Shown here: positions 38,701-49,975 of the stretch, piece after piece
Layout: every line of letters starts with the position of its first letter
How positions within the stretch are numbered: position 1 is the first letter of the stretch
NCBI GenBank assembly: GCA_029207755.1
Contig: JARCOQ010000001.1
Span: forward strand, 94,301,140 to 94,365,139
DNA: 64,000 bases
Reading direction: 5' to 3'
Origin: Chamaea fasciata
Lineage: Eukaryota; Chordata; Aves; Passeriformes; Sylviidae
Notes under the pieces: generated by a model
What the model was told of the DNA's origin: nothing
The model's database searches: none
What the model saw: only the letters and a program-made list of their open reading frames with translations
Translations under genes and position numbers: made by a program

Positions 38701-40578
38701 CCAATTAATCAATTGCTTCATTGGTTTCTTAATTCGGATCAAATGTCTCAAGTACACAGTTCTTCCCTTGTCTTAAGAGAAATTAATGCTTTTAAACTAA
38801 TTTAATCAGTCTTCTATAAATGTGCATCCTCTGGAATGGCGATGTAGCTTAAATGTTAAGGATGTTTCAGGTGTCCTGTGGTTTTGTTCCTTCTTAGAAG
38901 CCATCATAATTGAAAGCTTCTCATTAGAGTAGTAAATGAAACTCTCTACTCCAACATGTCATCTTGGTGCTGCTATTCACCTTGTCATCAGTTTAAAATT
39001 TTCATGTACATAGTCACTTAAGTAATATAAATGATTTAAAAATTAAGTTGTTTGTAAATGAGCTGGTGTTAAGTGTGCAAAGTCAAAATCTATTTTTCAT
39101 TTGCTGGCTACATTCTAGTAACCCATCTCTTTCAATGTTTTTCACTTAAGTGTTTAATGTTATACTGTAAAACAGAAAGGCTGGTAATATTGCCAGAAAA
39201 TATAAAGCTGCTTATGACACTGCAGTTCCACATGCCCTGTTTCCCACTGACCCATCAATTAATTCATCAACACTTGACACAAGCTCTTCACTCTGACACT
39301 TATACCAGTTGATCTTAATTTGATTGCCGTTAAAACCTTCCTTTCCTGACAACTGTTGTCAATTATACAAAATAAAATCAAGTATTCATAAGTAGGCTGT
39401 AATAGGATATAGGCAGGCAGATTTAATAATTCAGTTTTGCTGAGGCTTGAAAGGCATTAGCTGTAGCTGTTGTTCTCATTTGTAAAAAATTCATTGGATA
39501 CAGCTCTGGAGAGAGAAGGCAGACATAATTTTATTTATTTAGATTTGACAGAGGAGAACCCAGACATGTTATGATGGTTTAGCATAAGCTCTGTTTAAGA
39601 ATAACTGACAGGAGTTCTTATCAGTTACTTATTATAGAAAGTAAATGTAATTTACTTTTATGATTTTTTTTTTTTAACTAATTTAAGTGCACACATTCTA
39701 GGGTTGCTTTTTGACAATATCTGTAATGGAGTGTGCAATTCAACCTTGCATTTATGCAGAAAAAACAATACCTTTTCAAGACTGGGGTGCCTGGTCTTTA
39801 TTATGCTTCTAAAATATGCATGTTCCTGTACATCTGCTATATACAACTAAATTATAGTTGATTCCCTTTGATGCTTCTTCTTTACAGTATAACATTAAGA
39901 AGTGTGCCTGTGGCATATTTGAGTTATACCTATAAGTTTACTTTAGTGCTTATTGGCAAGTGGACTTTTCAAGCTTGCCCATAGTTGGCAAAAAAATTTG
40001 CAAGCAGAAATCTGTTAACTTTAATGTTTTTTGAGAGGACAATTAAATACAGTTTTTGGAACTTCTGTGTTGATTCACTTGTTGTACACTATCCTTTACT
40101 GTGTACACAGATGTTTGTAACTACTGTGGGTTGACTGGTGAGGCTCTGTGGATTTGAGTGTACTTGTGAAATTTAAAAATATAAATATTTTAAAAAATAA
40201 TTACACTTGTAAAATGCTGGTTAAATAGGTGTAGTCAAAGACAAGATCTGCTCTAAGTTATTGTTCAAAGCAAGAGTAGAAAAAGTGAAGTGTGGAACTT
40301 CTTTTATAATGTCTCATTTACTTTGTCTCTTTTTAATGCTAGTCAGAATAAATTATTCCTAAACAGGGTTTTTTTTCCTGAATTGAGAATCCTCTTGCGT
40401 CTCATCTCATGACTTAGAATTTCTTGCTTAGACCCTTCTTCCAGGCCAGGAGTTGAGAAATGAAAATTAAGTTTGGATACAGGACAAGTTGGATGGTTTA
40501 GTTTGTTATGTCAAGAAAACTACCTTAATTTTTCATGTTGGTATTAATCTAGAAATATGATCAGTCCTGGAAAGCAAG

Positions 40579-40638
40579 TATTAGCATATTTTAGATTTAG
40601 ATATTAGCATATTTTAGCTTTAAGTATTAGCATATTTT
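40579..40638 (+). repeat. 23-bp tandem repeat, 2.6 copies
   Basis: Units begin at 40579, 40602 and 40625. Each starts TATTAGCATATTTT; the first two continue AGATTTAGA and AGCTTTAAG. Each unit carries an ATTAGCAT word. Confidence 0.95.
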
Positions 40639-41819
40639 CCAACCTTCACTTCGTAAAAGCAAAGCCAGTAGACTTCATGATCAAGAAGGAAGTAGGGAGG
40701 AAACTCTGTCTTTTTATCATGCCACTCTACCTAAACTTTTTGCTTGCCATTTTCAGAGTCTGATTTGCATGTAATTTCCATGAGTCAATGCATGCGTTTT
40801 CAGGTATTTGGATTCAATTATGCAGTCTAGGATTATTTAAGAGTATTACTGCCTAACAAAGAACATTAGGTCATACTTTTATTACTGGTAGGATATTCTG
40901 TGTTTGTGTGGTTATTTAAGGGCACTACTGGGCTACTAAGAAAAGTATGCAGCAGAACAGTCTTTGCCTAAAGCATCTCTGAAAGAAAAATGTCTGTGAT
41001 GTGCAGGAATGTATGTCATCTAACACTGGAGATGCTAAAATAACACACAGTTTTGATTCTGCAGCAAACTAAATCAACTTCTCTAGGGCAGTTGAGATTT
41101 TCTTTCCACACATATTTCAAATATTAAATCTCAGTGTAATTAAGATAACATGATTCTTTTTTCATTACAGCTTTGCATTAAAATTAGGTGATGCAATTTT
41201 ACGTAGAATAAATTATTTTCCTTTTGTTAAGTAATTGCTCTCAGTCTGTCAGTACCGCTATTCTGGGTTTCTTGTGTTAAGTACACTTTTATAAAAACTA
41301 CTTGTTAAACAGGCTGAATTTTTAGCTAATTGTTTTAAGGAGAAATTGTCCATCTTTCTGCTTAACAGAAACAACAACATTTCCGAATCAAATAAAATAG
41401 GGAAAAAAATTTAATAATTGCACAGCGAATTTTCTTTTCTGTATGACTTTCTTAATAAATCCTGGAAACTAGAATGCATTTAAGAAAATATGTAACATCC
41501 CAAGTAATAGCTTGATATCAGAAGCTTATTTTAAAAACTCTATTTAAAATTTGGTAGTATGTATATAAAAATAAAATGGAAGTGGTTGATGGTAGCACAA
41601 GTTCATGTACATTACTATAATTTCAGGAATTTAAAGTTATCCACATATAAAAAAAATTAATGCATAAAATATGGTTACCAAGTTTGGTAGTATAAAAAAA
41701 CTAGATTAGGCTATCTGGTGATGATACATAGTATTAATTAAAGAAAGCTTATGATATAAATGTGTTTTACTTGATTAAGAAGCTTCCCTTTCTGGTTTGG
41801 AGAGGAATTTTTTTCCTTT

Positions 41820-41873
41820 TTTTTTTTTTTAATTTTTTATTTTTTATTTTCTTTCCTGCATGTTTTTTAAGGT
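41820..41873. repeat. T-rich tract
   Basis: Long T runs with sparse A and C, ending CATGTTTTTTAAG. It resembles a splice acceptor but no open coding segment with family similarity follows, so it is listed only as low-complexity DNA. Confidence 0.8.
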
Positions 41874-41974
41874 GAAAATACAACCAGCTTTTTCAAAGGA
41901 TGACCTGTATTTAGTTTGAGAATTTTTGTTTAGGGCCCTTTTCTTCAGGATTCCTAGAGACAGGTAGGTGACTG

Positions 41975-41994
41975 ATGCACGTGCGCATGTGCGC
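41975..41994. promoter_or_regulatory. Alternating purine-pyrimidine CpG tract with CACGTG E-box
   Basis: Twenty bases alternate strictly between purine and pyrimidine and include CACGTG (41978-41983) and TGCGCATGTGCGC, close to paired NRF1-type half sites. This density of CpG is unusual in the surrounding intron. Function is not shown. Confidence 0.3.
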
Positions 41995-44900
41995 CATTTC
42001 CAGAAGCATTTGATGTGTACATGTCCTTCAGGTGTGTTCTGGTTGCAGCCTTAGGTCCAGCACACCCTAAGTAGAATTGTTCCTGTTTGCTCTGTATTAA
42101 CAATACCTTTGTTTGACAAATCTAGGCCAATTTAGTGCCCTAGATTAGTGCCATCATAGATGAGCTTTTTTATCTCTATTTCAAAACACCATAGAAGCTA
42201 CAGAAGTAAACATTATTTTTCTTCAATATTCTATTAGCACACAATATATCTTTAAAAATATATTTTTGTCCATAATATCTCAGAAAACATAAGTAACTAG
42301 TCTGTTAATAATTATCAGTATATAATTATAAATGTATCCTTATCATGTGGAGTTACATGGTTATTTCAAGTTCTTAAAATTATTTTCATCCTTTGTATTG
42401 TGTGACGTTTTTCCATGGAAAAGCAACCTTATGGTAAATTCTGGACAGAACTCAGCTAAACTATCAGCTAAACCATGGGCTGTTGCTAAACCATCAAAAC
42501 AGAATTGTAGTCCCACCACTTTTCTAAGCATTCATGTTTCAAAGTTTGAACTGAAACAGTTTCAAAAATCAGTTTAGTTGCTATTTGGGCAGTAACTTGC
42601 ATGCACTTGATCTACATTGATTTCTGACTGTCTTCAACTGATCAGGCTAAATGAATATTTTTGTAAAGTAGTTTAAATGTGCTCATGAAGTTTGCACCTC
42701 TTTTGGTAAATGATTAAGCTATTTAGGACCACTGTTATTTCCTCAAAACAGCCTTAAATTCTCATTCAGATAGTTCCAAAATTTTCACTTGAATGTCAGA
42801 AATAAGTTAGATGTTCACAGTGTACAGCTTTGTCTACTAATTTTGAACAGCTGTATAGTTATGGGAAATGAGCATCTGAATGCTTCACTGTATAAAGTAA
42901 AAGTTTTAATTTTGTGCACTCTCCTTTACATGTAGCCTTATGAAAAATTCTCATGTTCAGTGTATAATTAAATTTTTCTCTTTCAGTTTTTTCTTTTTGT
43001 GAACAGCTACTTTTGATTGGTAAATACTTTAAATACTTAATGGCATTTCCTTTAATGCCTCCTTTTTTAAAGGAGCACAAACTTTAAAAAATTACATTTT
43101 TTGTGTCCTGTAAAATTATTGTCAGGTTCAAGAGTTATTTCTGTATTCGGAAGGAATAGCAACTCTTGACATCTATAGATGATTTGGAGATTTTTTTTTT
43201 TCTGGCAAGTCATATTCAGGTTAGAAATGTAAGAGATTTTTAACACTGTCCTAAAGCATTCTGCTGAAGTACATAACACAATTTTTACAACTTTTTTGTG
43301 TGAATTTTTGGTTTTAATTTTGTGACTGGGGGAGGACAGTGCAATGTTTCCAAGCATTTTAAAATGGAAAAATGAAAATGTTTATTTTTTTCAAAAGACT
43401 TTGATTTTTAGAAGTTTTATGTACTACTGACTCAAATTCCACACAATACAGTGGGGAATATTAAGTTTTACAAAAATTCAAGGTTTTTGGTAGGGCTGAA
43501 GAGTTGTTTTTATACTTTCTAATTACATATTTAATCTCCCACATTTATAGCTTAGTTAAGCCAGGTTACCTTAGAGAATAGTTAAAATTACCCAGTCAAA
43601 TCTACTACAATATTTGAGATGGAGAAGAGGATTGTACTGTTTCGGTTTTGCTTTTGTGGTCACTATTGAAAGCTGACTTGGCAGAAAGCAGTCCCTTTTT
43701 CTGGATAAAAGGGAAGCAGGCTATGAGATAAGTTATTGATGAAATTAACTGCTGAAGTGAAGAGGAAATGCAGCTGGCCAATATATGTCATAGTGTGAGC
43801 TCTATTAAATGAATATATGTGCAGTCAACCATTCCCAGCAGCCACACTGGTCTTGAACTGCATTGATCTATAGTATAATTCTAAATGAAATTGATGCAAG
43901 AGAGCAACCATTGATGGCAAGGGTAAAGAGAACCATGAAATGTCTTGTACAGGAAAAGCATGATGGAGAGGAGGCTCATCTATGCCATGGATGGAAAGTG
44001 CAGTGATACCATGGTGTTTCTAGGTGTTCCTAGGTACTTCACACTTCATTATAATGCAGTGGATGTCACTGACTCTTCAAAAAGTGCTTTATAGTATTTT
44101 ATTCTTAGAAGAAAATCCATAAAGAACTCTGTTAAGTGTTTAAAGCCAGCTTTTCAAGAACTTCAGACACTGCTTTGCAAGCTTGCATCTCTGAGCTTTG
44201 GGTGACATTTAGCTGAGATAATGTTTTCTGAGAGCTGTGTATATTAACATTTAAAGATCTGTTTATTTACAATGCACTTAATATAAATAGAGGTCTTACA
44301 TAAAAGTTTCTAAGATTCTTTCTAATCTGTTGTGCAAAACCCACTACCTTTTAGTCAGGTACAATTTCAGATGGCTTCTCTCTGAAGCATGTCCTTTCAG
44401 GCAGATAGCTTATCAAACTGTTTAATTTGCAGGCTTTGATGGGTAAAACATTGGGTTCTATTAGACTTAACTTACACCAGGGTCCACCTGTCCTATAGAA
44501 TCATCTCTCTCTTACTTAATGTTCGCTGGTAGGTACCCTTCCTTGGCATACTACCTTGACACATTCTAGCAGACTCTCTTCTTGTCTGTAATAAGACTCA
44601 AATCTGGATAAACTCTTCTGCAGTATTTCCTTCCACTTAATTGCTGCCACATTGCTTCTAGGGGTAAAACTCTTGTTACTTTTTTATTGGATTGGTTGAA
44701 ATACAGACGGAAATATGTGTATGTCTGTATACATGTCTGTTTGTTAAAATTTATGAATAACTTGTAAAATGTATTCTTTGCACACCCATAGCACCCTGTA
44801 ACAATACTGCATACATTTGTTTAGCTGTAGTATAAAGGAAATTGTAATTACTACTTCAGGAATATTTAAGGCTTCTCTAGTGTAGCAAATGTGAAGAGTG

Positions 44901-45798
44901 TTGCTAAAATTTAACCACCTTTTTAAAAGGCTTTAAGCTTGATGGAATGGCAGTTCATTTAGTATGTTTTAATAGATTTGCAGTGTTTATGTGTGGTCCT
45001 TTTTTGAATCTTACATTAGTAATGTATGTAATACTCCAGAATTGATGATATCCATCAGACTAGTTATGAGGGTGAGGTTGGGCCCTGCAGTGGTCTCCAT
45101 TTTCTGTTTCTTCAATACTGGTCTTCTGTCTGTACAGCACACCAATTCTCTTCAGTGTATGCCAGTGTGTATCTTGAGTTTCCCTCATATCTTAGTACTT
45201 TGCATATGTTGACAGGTTTCTTTAGTCTTGGATCACAGATAGTTGCTGATGATTCAAAAATACTTCTTTTAAGTATAATACATTTTGATCCACATTGTTT
45301 TGAATGCTGTCCGTATTAAGGACTTATTTAAAATTTTTTTCAGAGAAACCAGGAGACAATAAGCAATTAAAGTTTGTGATGTCATACCAGCACAGAGAAA
45401 AAAATCACAGTATTCTGTTGTGTTGAAATTGTACAAGTGACAGAATTGCATGAAGAAATAAAATTAAACCTTTTTCAACTCCAGTTGAAGTTGTATCTCT
45501 TGATGATAATGTTTGAAGGTCTGTTTAGAAACTTTGAAGTACTCTGTAAAATAGAAGTTACCTCCATTTATAAACAGACATATTGTTAATCTAATTGGAA
45601 AAAATGGTGCAGTTGTGTGATATCTAAAGCCTTCCTGGAAGAGAGCACACAGACACTCCAAAATACAAATCCTTTTATATGTTGCATATTTATTTTAAAA
45701 TGGTTGTAAATTGTGTTGTTTTCACTCTTCTATATGTTTTAACCAAACTGAATTTTTGAAATTAAAATAATAGTTTGATGTCTCTTTGTAACTTCAAG

Positions 45799-45893
45799 GT
45801 TCATGTTTCATTCGAACTGACCAGCTGGATGGAGAAACCGACTGGAAACTGAAGGTTGCTGTCACTTGCACACAAAGATTGCCAGCTTTGGGG
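45799..45893 (+). CDS. ATP9B: ATP9B coding exon carrying the DGET actuator motif
   Basis: The 95-base exon follows ACTTCAAG and precedes donor GTAAGC. GT completes a glycine codon, then 31 codons read [20 protein letters not shown] followed by [15 protein letters not shown] is the catalytic motif of the P4-ATPase actuator domain, whose glutamate drives hydrolysis of the phosphoenzyme during the transport cycle. DWK after DGET is the ATP9-type variant. All four motif residues are intact, so nothing here suggests a pseudogene. The exon ends on a codon boundary and joins the one at 53817. Confidence 0.97.
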
Positions 45894-46434
45894 GTAAGCA
45901 TTCTGATTGCTTTTAACTTATCTTCTGTGTGTGCATTTATATCTATTATCCAAAAGATTGTTACAGTTACTGTAAATGTTGAAAAATACCTGTTACTGGA
46001 AACTTAGTTTATGCAATAAATAAGACGCAGATATTCCACTGGATGCTGAACAAGAAGTTGGTTACACAAACATTCCTGGTTTTGCATTGAGAAAAAACTG
46101 AGTCAGAACTGGATTTTTATCTTTCAATCTAGTTGAAACCATCCCATTGTTGTCCTCACCGAGATTCACACTCTCCAGAAGCAAATCACAGTTAGTGTTT
46201 TCAACCAAGTGTTAGACTGCAACTGCAAATTATTCTTGTCTCAGGAATCATTACGCGAGCTTGGGAGACAATAGTCTGCTCCTGGAAGGTGAAGTGCTTT
46301 TTGTTGTCAACATTCTTTCTGGTCTAACAAGGTGCAATGTGCAGGTTCTTGCAAGCACTCTTTTAAGAGTGGGTAGTTTTTGAGTGCATACATGTGTTGT
46401 GTCACAAGTAAATCTAAAATCTAAAAGGGACACA

Positions 46435-46452
46435 GGGGGGTGTGTGTGTGTG
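46435..46452. repeat. G6(TG)6 simple repeat
   Basis: Six G followed by six TG units. Confidence 0.95.
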
Positions 46453-47759
46453 CATGTACATTTGCACATCCAAAACAGACACATACTTGCAAAAGCAAAT
46501 GTAAAATTGTATAAACATCTCCTTTACAAGGCGCTGAATTTTTTCCCTTGTACTGGGAAAGCTTTCTGTTATACCGGTTGGCTTGGTATTAGGAGACCTC
46601 TTTTAAAAACATACTCGAGTGACAAGCTCATGGAAATTTACCTCTACAGAATTTATGGTGTTTTAACACTAAATCTTTTAGGTATTTTATTAAAGGCAAA
46701 TATATCTTAAGAAGACTGTTTATATTCCATCTCAATAGCAAAAGTATTAGATTATCTGCCAGATCTTAGCAGGACTTCTGCAGTTACTCTTCCAGAAATA
46801 GACTTGCTGCCACCGTCATACTAGCAAAAAGGAGAGGTTTTCTCCTGTGTTCATATTCTCTGATTACTGGCTTCACAAGTGACAGGAAAAGGAAGAAGTA
46901 GTTACATTGCAATTGCACTTTAGAGGATTGAGAACAAGGTTTGGAACCAAAGTTGGTCATGCCAGACAGAGATGCCAAGCCAGACTCCAGATCATGAGTC
47001 TGGTGCAAGAACAGACTTTAAACAAATATTCTGTAACCTGCAGTTGAATTTAGTATTTGTAATAATGCTTCTCCTGTAGTTTTTAACATTTAATCAAGGC
47101 TTTCTCTTGTTTTCTCATTAAGGGAAAATCATCCCAAATCCAAATTTGGGACCCATGCAGTGTGTTTGACTAAAATACAGTCAACTTTCTATCTTGCTTT
47201 ATTTATTTATTTTTTTAAATTTAACTTTTTCAACAGTTATTCCTGTGTTCAACTTAGTTTACGCAAAGTACTGCCTCAGAATTTTATTTGTTAGTTATAA
47301 TTTTGATATTCTGATCTTAGCAGTTTTGGTGTACTGAGGCTGATAAAATCTGGATTAAGTTACAATGCAAAGGCTTCTCTGCATTTTCCTTTGGAAAAAG
47401 AAAAAAAGCCTTTTGCATTAACATTTTTTTCCCTGAAAAATTCAAATCCATGTTTAAAGATTTTTCCCTCCTTGTTAGGAAGAAAACCTGGAATTACCTT
47501 TCTAGCTTTCATGTTAGGTGGAGCATGAAATTTTTGTATTGTAGTTTTTATATTATGTTCTTTGTTTAAAAGAGATCAATTATCAATAGATTTGACAAAT
47601 AAAGCATTAGGCATCTATGGAGATAATGCAAAATTATGGTTAAATCGGTGCAGTATCATTTGGAGAATTGTCACTTTGATTTTTCAGCCTTCTGATATTT
47701 TTACATTTCTGTACTGGAGTTCTCGCTTCTAACATAAACAAAGACTGATGTTTTGTAAA

Positions 47760-47965
47760 TAATACATTCCTTTCCAGGGGGAAGGACAAACTGATAGACT
47801 TCTGGTTTGACCAGTGAGGTCAGAAAGGTGTTAACCTTGTCTCCCGATCGCTGGTCAAAATCCAAACCCTTTTTAAACCCCAAACCAAAATAAACTTCCT
47901 TCTTTTCTCATTTCTCACCACCTGAAGGTGTGAGTGTAATCTTTTTGTGTCCGTCTAGTGACAGA
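47760..47965 (+). mobile_element. Possible retroviral LTR 3' fragment
   Basis: The stretch GGTTTGACCAGTGAGGTCAG, then ACCCTTTTTAAACCCC, then CAAAATAAACTTCC with CACCACCTGAAGGTGTGAGT looks like the TATA-like, poly(A)-signal and U5 part of an avian endogenous-retrovirus LTR. I see no clear 5' half or target duplication. Assignment is from memory of similar avian repeats and is tentative. Confidence 0.35.
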
Positions 47966-49025
47966 GAACTAAATGATTGTACTTTTTTAGACTAGTAAAT
48001 CAGAAGTGGTTGAAGTTGGGATGTCTGCATTTGAGTGGTTGGACATGCAGCCTCATCTTCCTGGAGATGTGAAGGTTTACTTCAGGTGGTGGTTGTTTTG
48101 GGTGTGATGGGGAGGGAAGGCAAGATATTTCCAAGAAATTATTTGTCCATCTTGGAAACAATATAGAGGGGTCAGCTGTACAATATAGTAACAACTTTTT
48201 CCTTAGTTGTTTCCACTTAGGGCTATTAACCTCGGTCCAACTGATCTGGGCTTCTTGCAAGATCTTTATACTCTCCCTCTTGAGGTGTAGGTGATAACCT
48301 GAGTTGTATTGTAAGTCTGGTTAATCAGGAGGTGCTTCCACTTAACACAGCTTTTCTGGCTACCAGCAGCCTATGAAAGCCACAAGCTTTCATGGATGTG
48401 CCTCTGCCCTTTCTCACACAACTCAGTTATTTGTGCCTACCAGGTGCTAGACAAGGCTTTGTCTACATAAGCTGACGTTTCATCCTGAAGTAACTGACGC
48501 TGGGTGTAATCCTGCCAACTAAACTAAAATACTTCCAAAGTTTTTTTTTTTTACTATGGGGTTTTATCAAACCACTTACACTTGGTGGTTCTGTATTGAG
48601 CTCATTTTAAATCGCTGGTCCCAGCAAGTCTTAGACCGTTTGCAGTGTTCATGTCATGTATCTGCTTCCCTCCTAAGCCCCATCTGTCTGTGACTTGCTT
48701 TGGTGGATCGGTAGCCTAATTCACCCAAATGTAAATGGTTTTTAAGGGATTCTCGTATCTGTCACAAAAAATTATGCTCAGTGCCCATTGCAGAATACTG
48801 TTTCCATTCCCGTGGAAAAGCACATTGGTAATTCTTAGATTTCTGCAAAGACACTTTCACCTTTACTCAATTGACAGTGATACGCAGGAGTGTCAGTCAT
48901 GTAAAGAAACTCTGTGGATAGACAGCTTCAGGGATTGGTATGGAGGTGTAAGCAATTATGAATATCAAACTAACAAAAAATAGCATTATGAAATTATTTT
49001 ACTGTCAGCCTAATTTTCATGCTTT

Positions 49026-49490
49026 ATAGTAGAGTCATGAGCGGATGGTGCTGCAACCTGTCCACCTGCTGGGTGCAGCAGTGCAGCCTGAGTGCCAGTG
49101 TGTGCCCTGAGCGGCCATGGAGTGCCTGGGGCTCCCACCACACCCACTCCAAGCCCAGCCCGGAGGGCTGCAGGCCCGGGCTGCCCCTGCCACCTGTCAC
49201 ATCTTGGCCTTCCAGCTCACTGTGGGAGTTTGACATGGCCGCGTAGTCCTCAGCTCCCAAGGTTAAATTCCCATGGGCATGTGATGAGCCAGCACCCCAC
49301 TCTTCTCCCAGGCAGAGCCTGTGCCAACCAGGGCAGCAGGGTGCAGTCCCTGCGGCTCTGCCCTCTCTGCCCCTGGGCTGACGTTTCAGGGTGTTACCGG
49401 CTAGATCACTTTATTCCAGCCAGCCTCTGCCTGCAGTGGCCTCCAGAGCCTCCCTGCCACAGTGCCTTCTCCATGTGTTTGTGATGTGCT
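49026..49490. other. GC-rich island of unknown origin
   Basis: About 460 bases are markedly richer in G and C than the flanking intron, with sharp changes at both sides. Overlapping open frames on both strands (for example 49092-49484 +, 130 codons) are expected from GC-rich DNA. I recognise no protein, repeat or RNA family. TGCTTT occurs on both sides (49020-49025 and 49487-49492), a weak hint of an inserted element. Confidence 0.5.
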
Positions 49491-49682
49491 TTCAAAGCTG
49501 AGACTTACAGTTCATACTTCCATATTGAAATATATTTTTAATAACTAAAAAATATAATTTATGCAAGTTGAGCATAAAATACTATGAACAGTTAGCTCTT
49601 GTGTTGGATAGAATAAACTGTCCATAATTCTTACTTATTTTGATTTCTTTAGTTGTGAAACTAGAATCATTAAGATTAAGAT

Positions 49683-49975
49683 TGTTGAATCCAGCCAACA
49701 GCTCCACTGTGTTCACCACTAAACTGTGTACCCAAGTGCCACATCTACCTGCCTTTTGAACACTTGCAGGGATGGTGATTCCACCACTTCCCTGGACAAT
49801 CTGTTCCAATGCCTGACCTCCCTTTCTGTGAAGAATTTTTTTCTAAGATCTAACCTAGCCTCCCCTGGAGCAAGTTGGGGCCATTTCCTCTGCTCCTGTC
49901 ACTTGTTATGTGGGAGAAGAGACCGACCCCCACCTTGCTACAACCTCATTTCAGGTAGGAGAGTGAGTATCTTGT
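49683..49975 (-). mobile_element. CR1 LINE fragment
   Basis: The + strand shows the reverse complement of the CR1 3' region: AACACTTGCAGGGATGGTGA, TTCCACCACTTCCCTGGACA, ATCTGTTCCAATGCCTGACC, CTTTCTGTGAAGAA, CTCCTGTCACTTGTTATGTG, GGAGAAGAGACCGACCCCCA and ACAACCTCATTTCAGGTAGG. Sequence after 49975 no longer matches clearly. Confidence 0.88.

Larger units (their letters stand above)
31259..45798 (+). other. ATP9B: ATP9B intron (14.5 kb)
   Basis: The largest intron in the window, with donor GTATGT and acceptor ACTTCAAG. It contains a perfect hairpin (34863-34894), a possible CR1 remnant (35688-35730), a 23-base tandem repeat (40579-40638), a T-rich tract near 41820-41870 and an alternating purine-pyrimidine CpG tract (41975-41994). 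The longest open frame in the window, 144 codons on the - strand at 35192-35626, lies here. I recognise no family in it and do not call it a gene. Confidence 0.88.

Noticed and set aside
41860..41940. Cryptic exon after the T-rich tract
   Set aside because: The TTTTTTAAG acceptor-like site is not followed by an open segment with family similarity, and no ATP9B sequence is missing at this point.
46384..46710. 108-codon + strand frame rich in histidine and cysteine
   Set aside because: Its unusual residues come from a G6(TG)6 repeat, and no family is recognisable.
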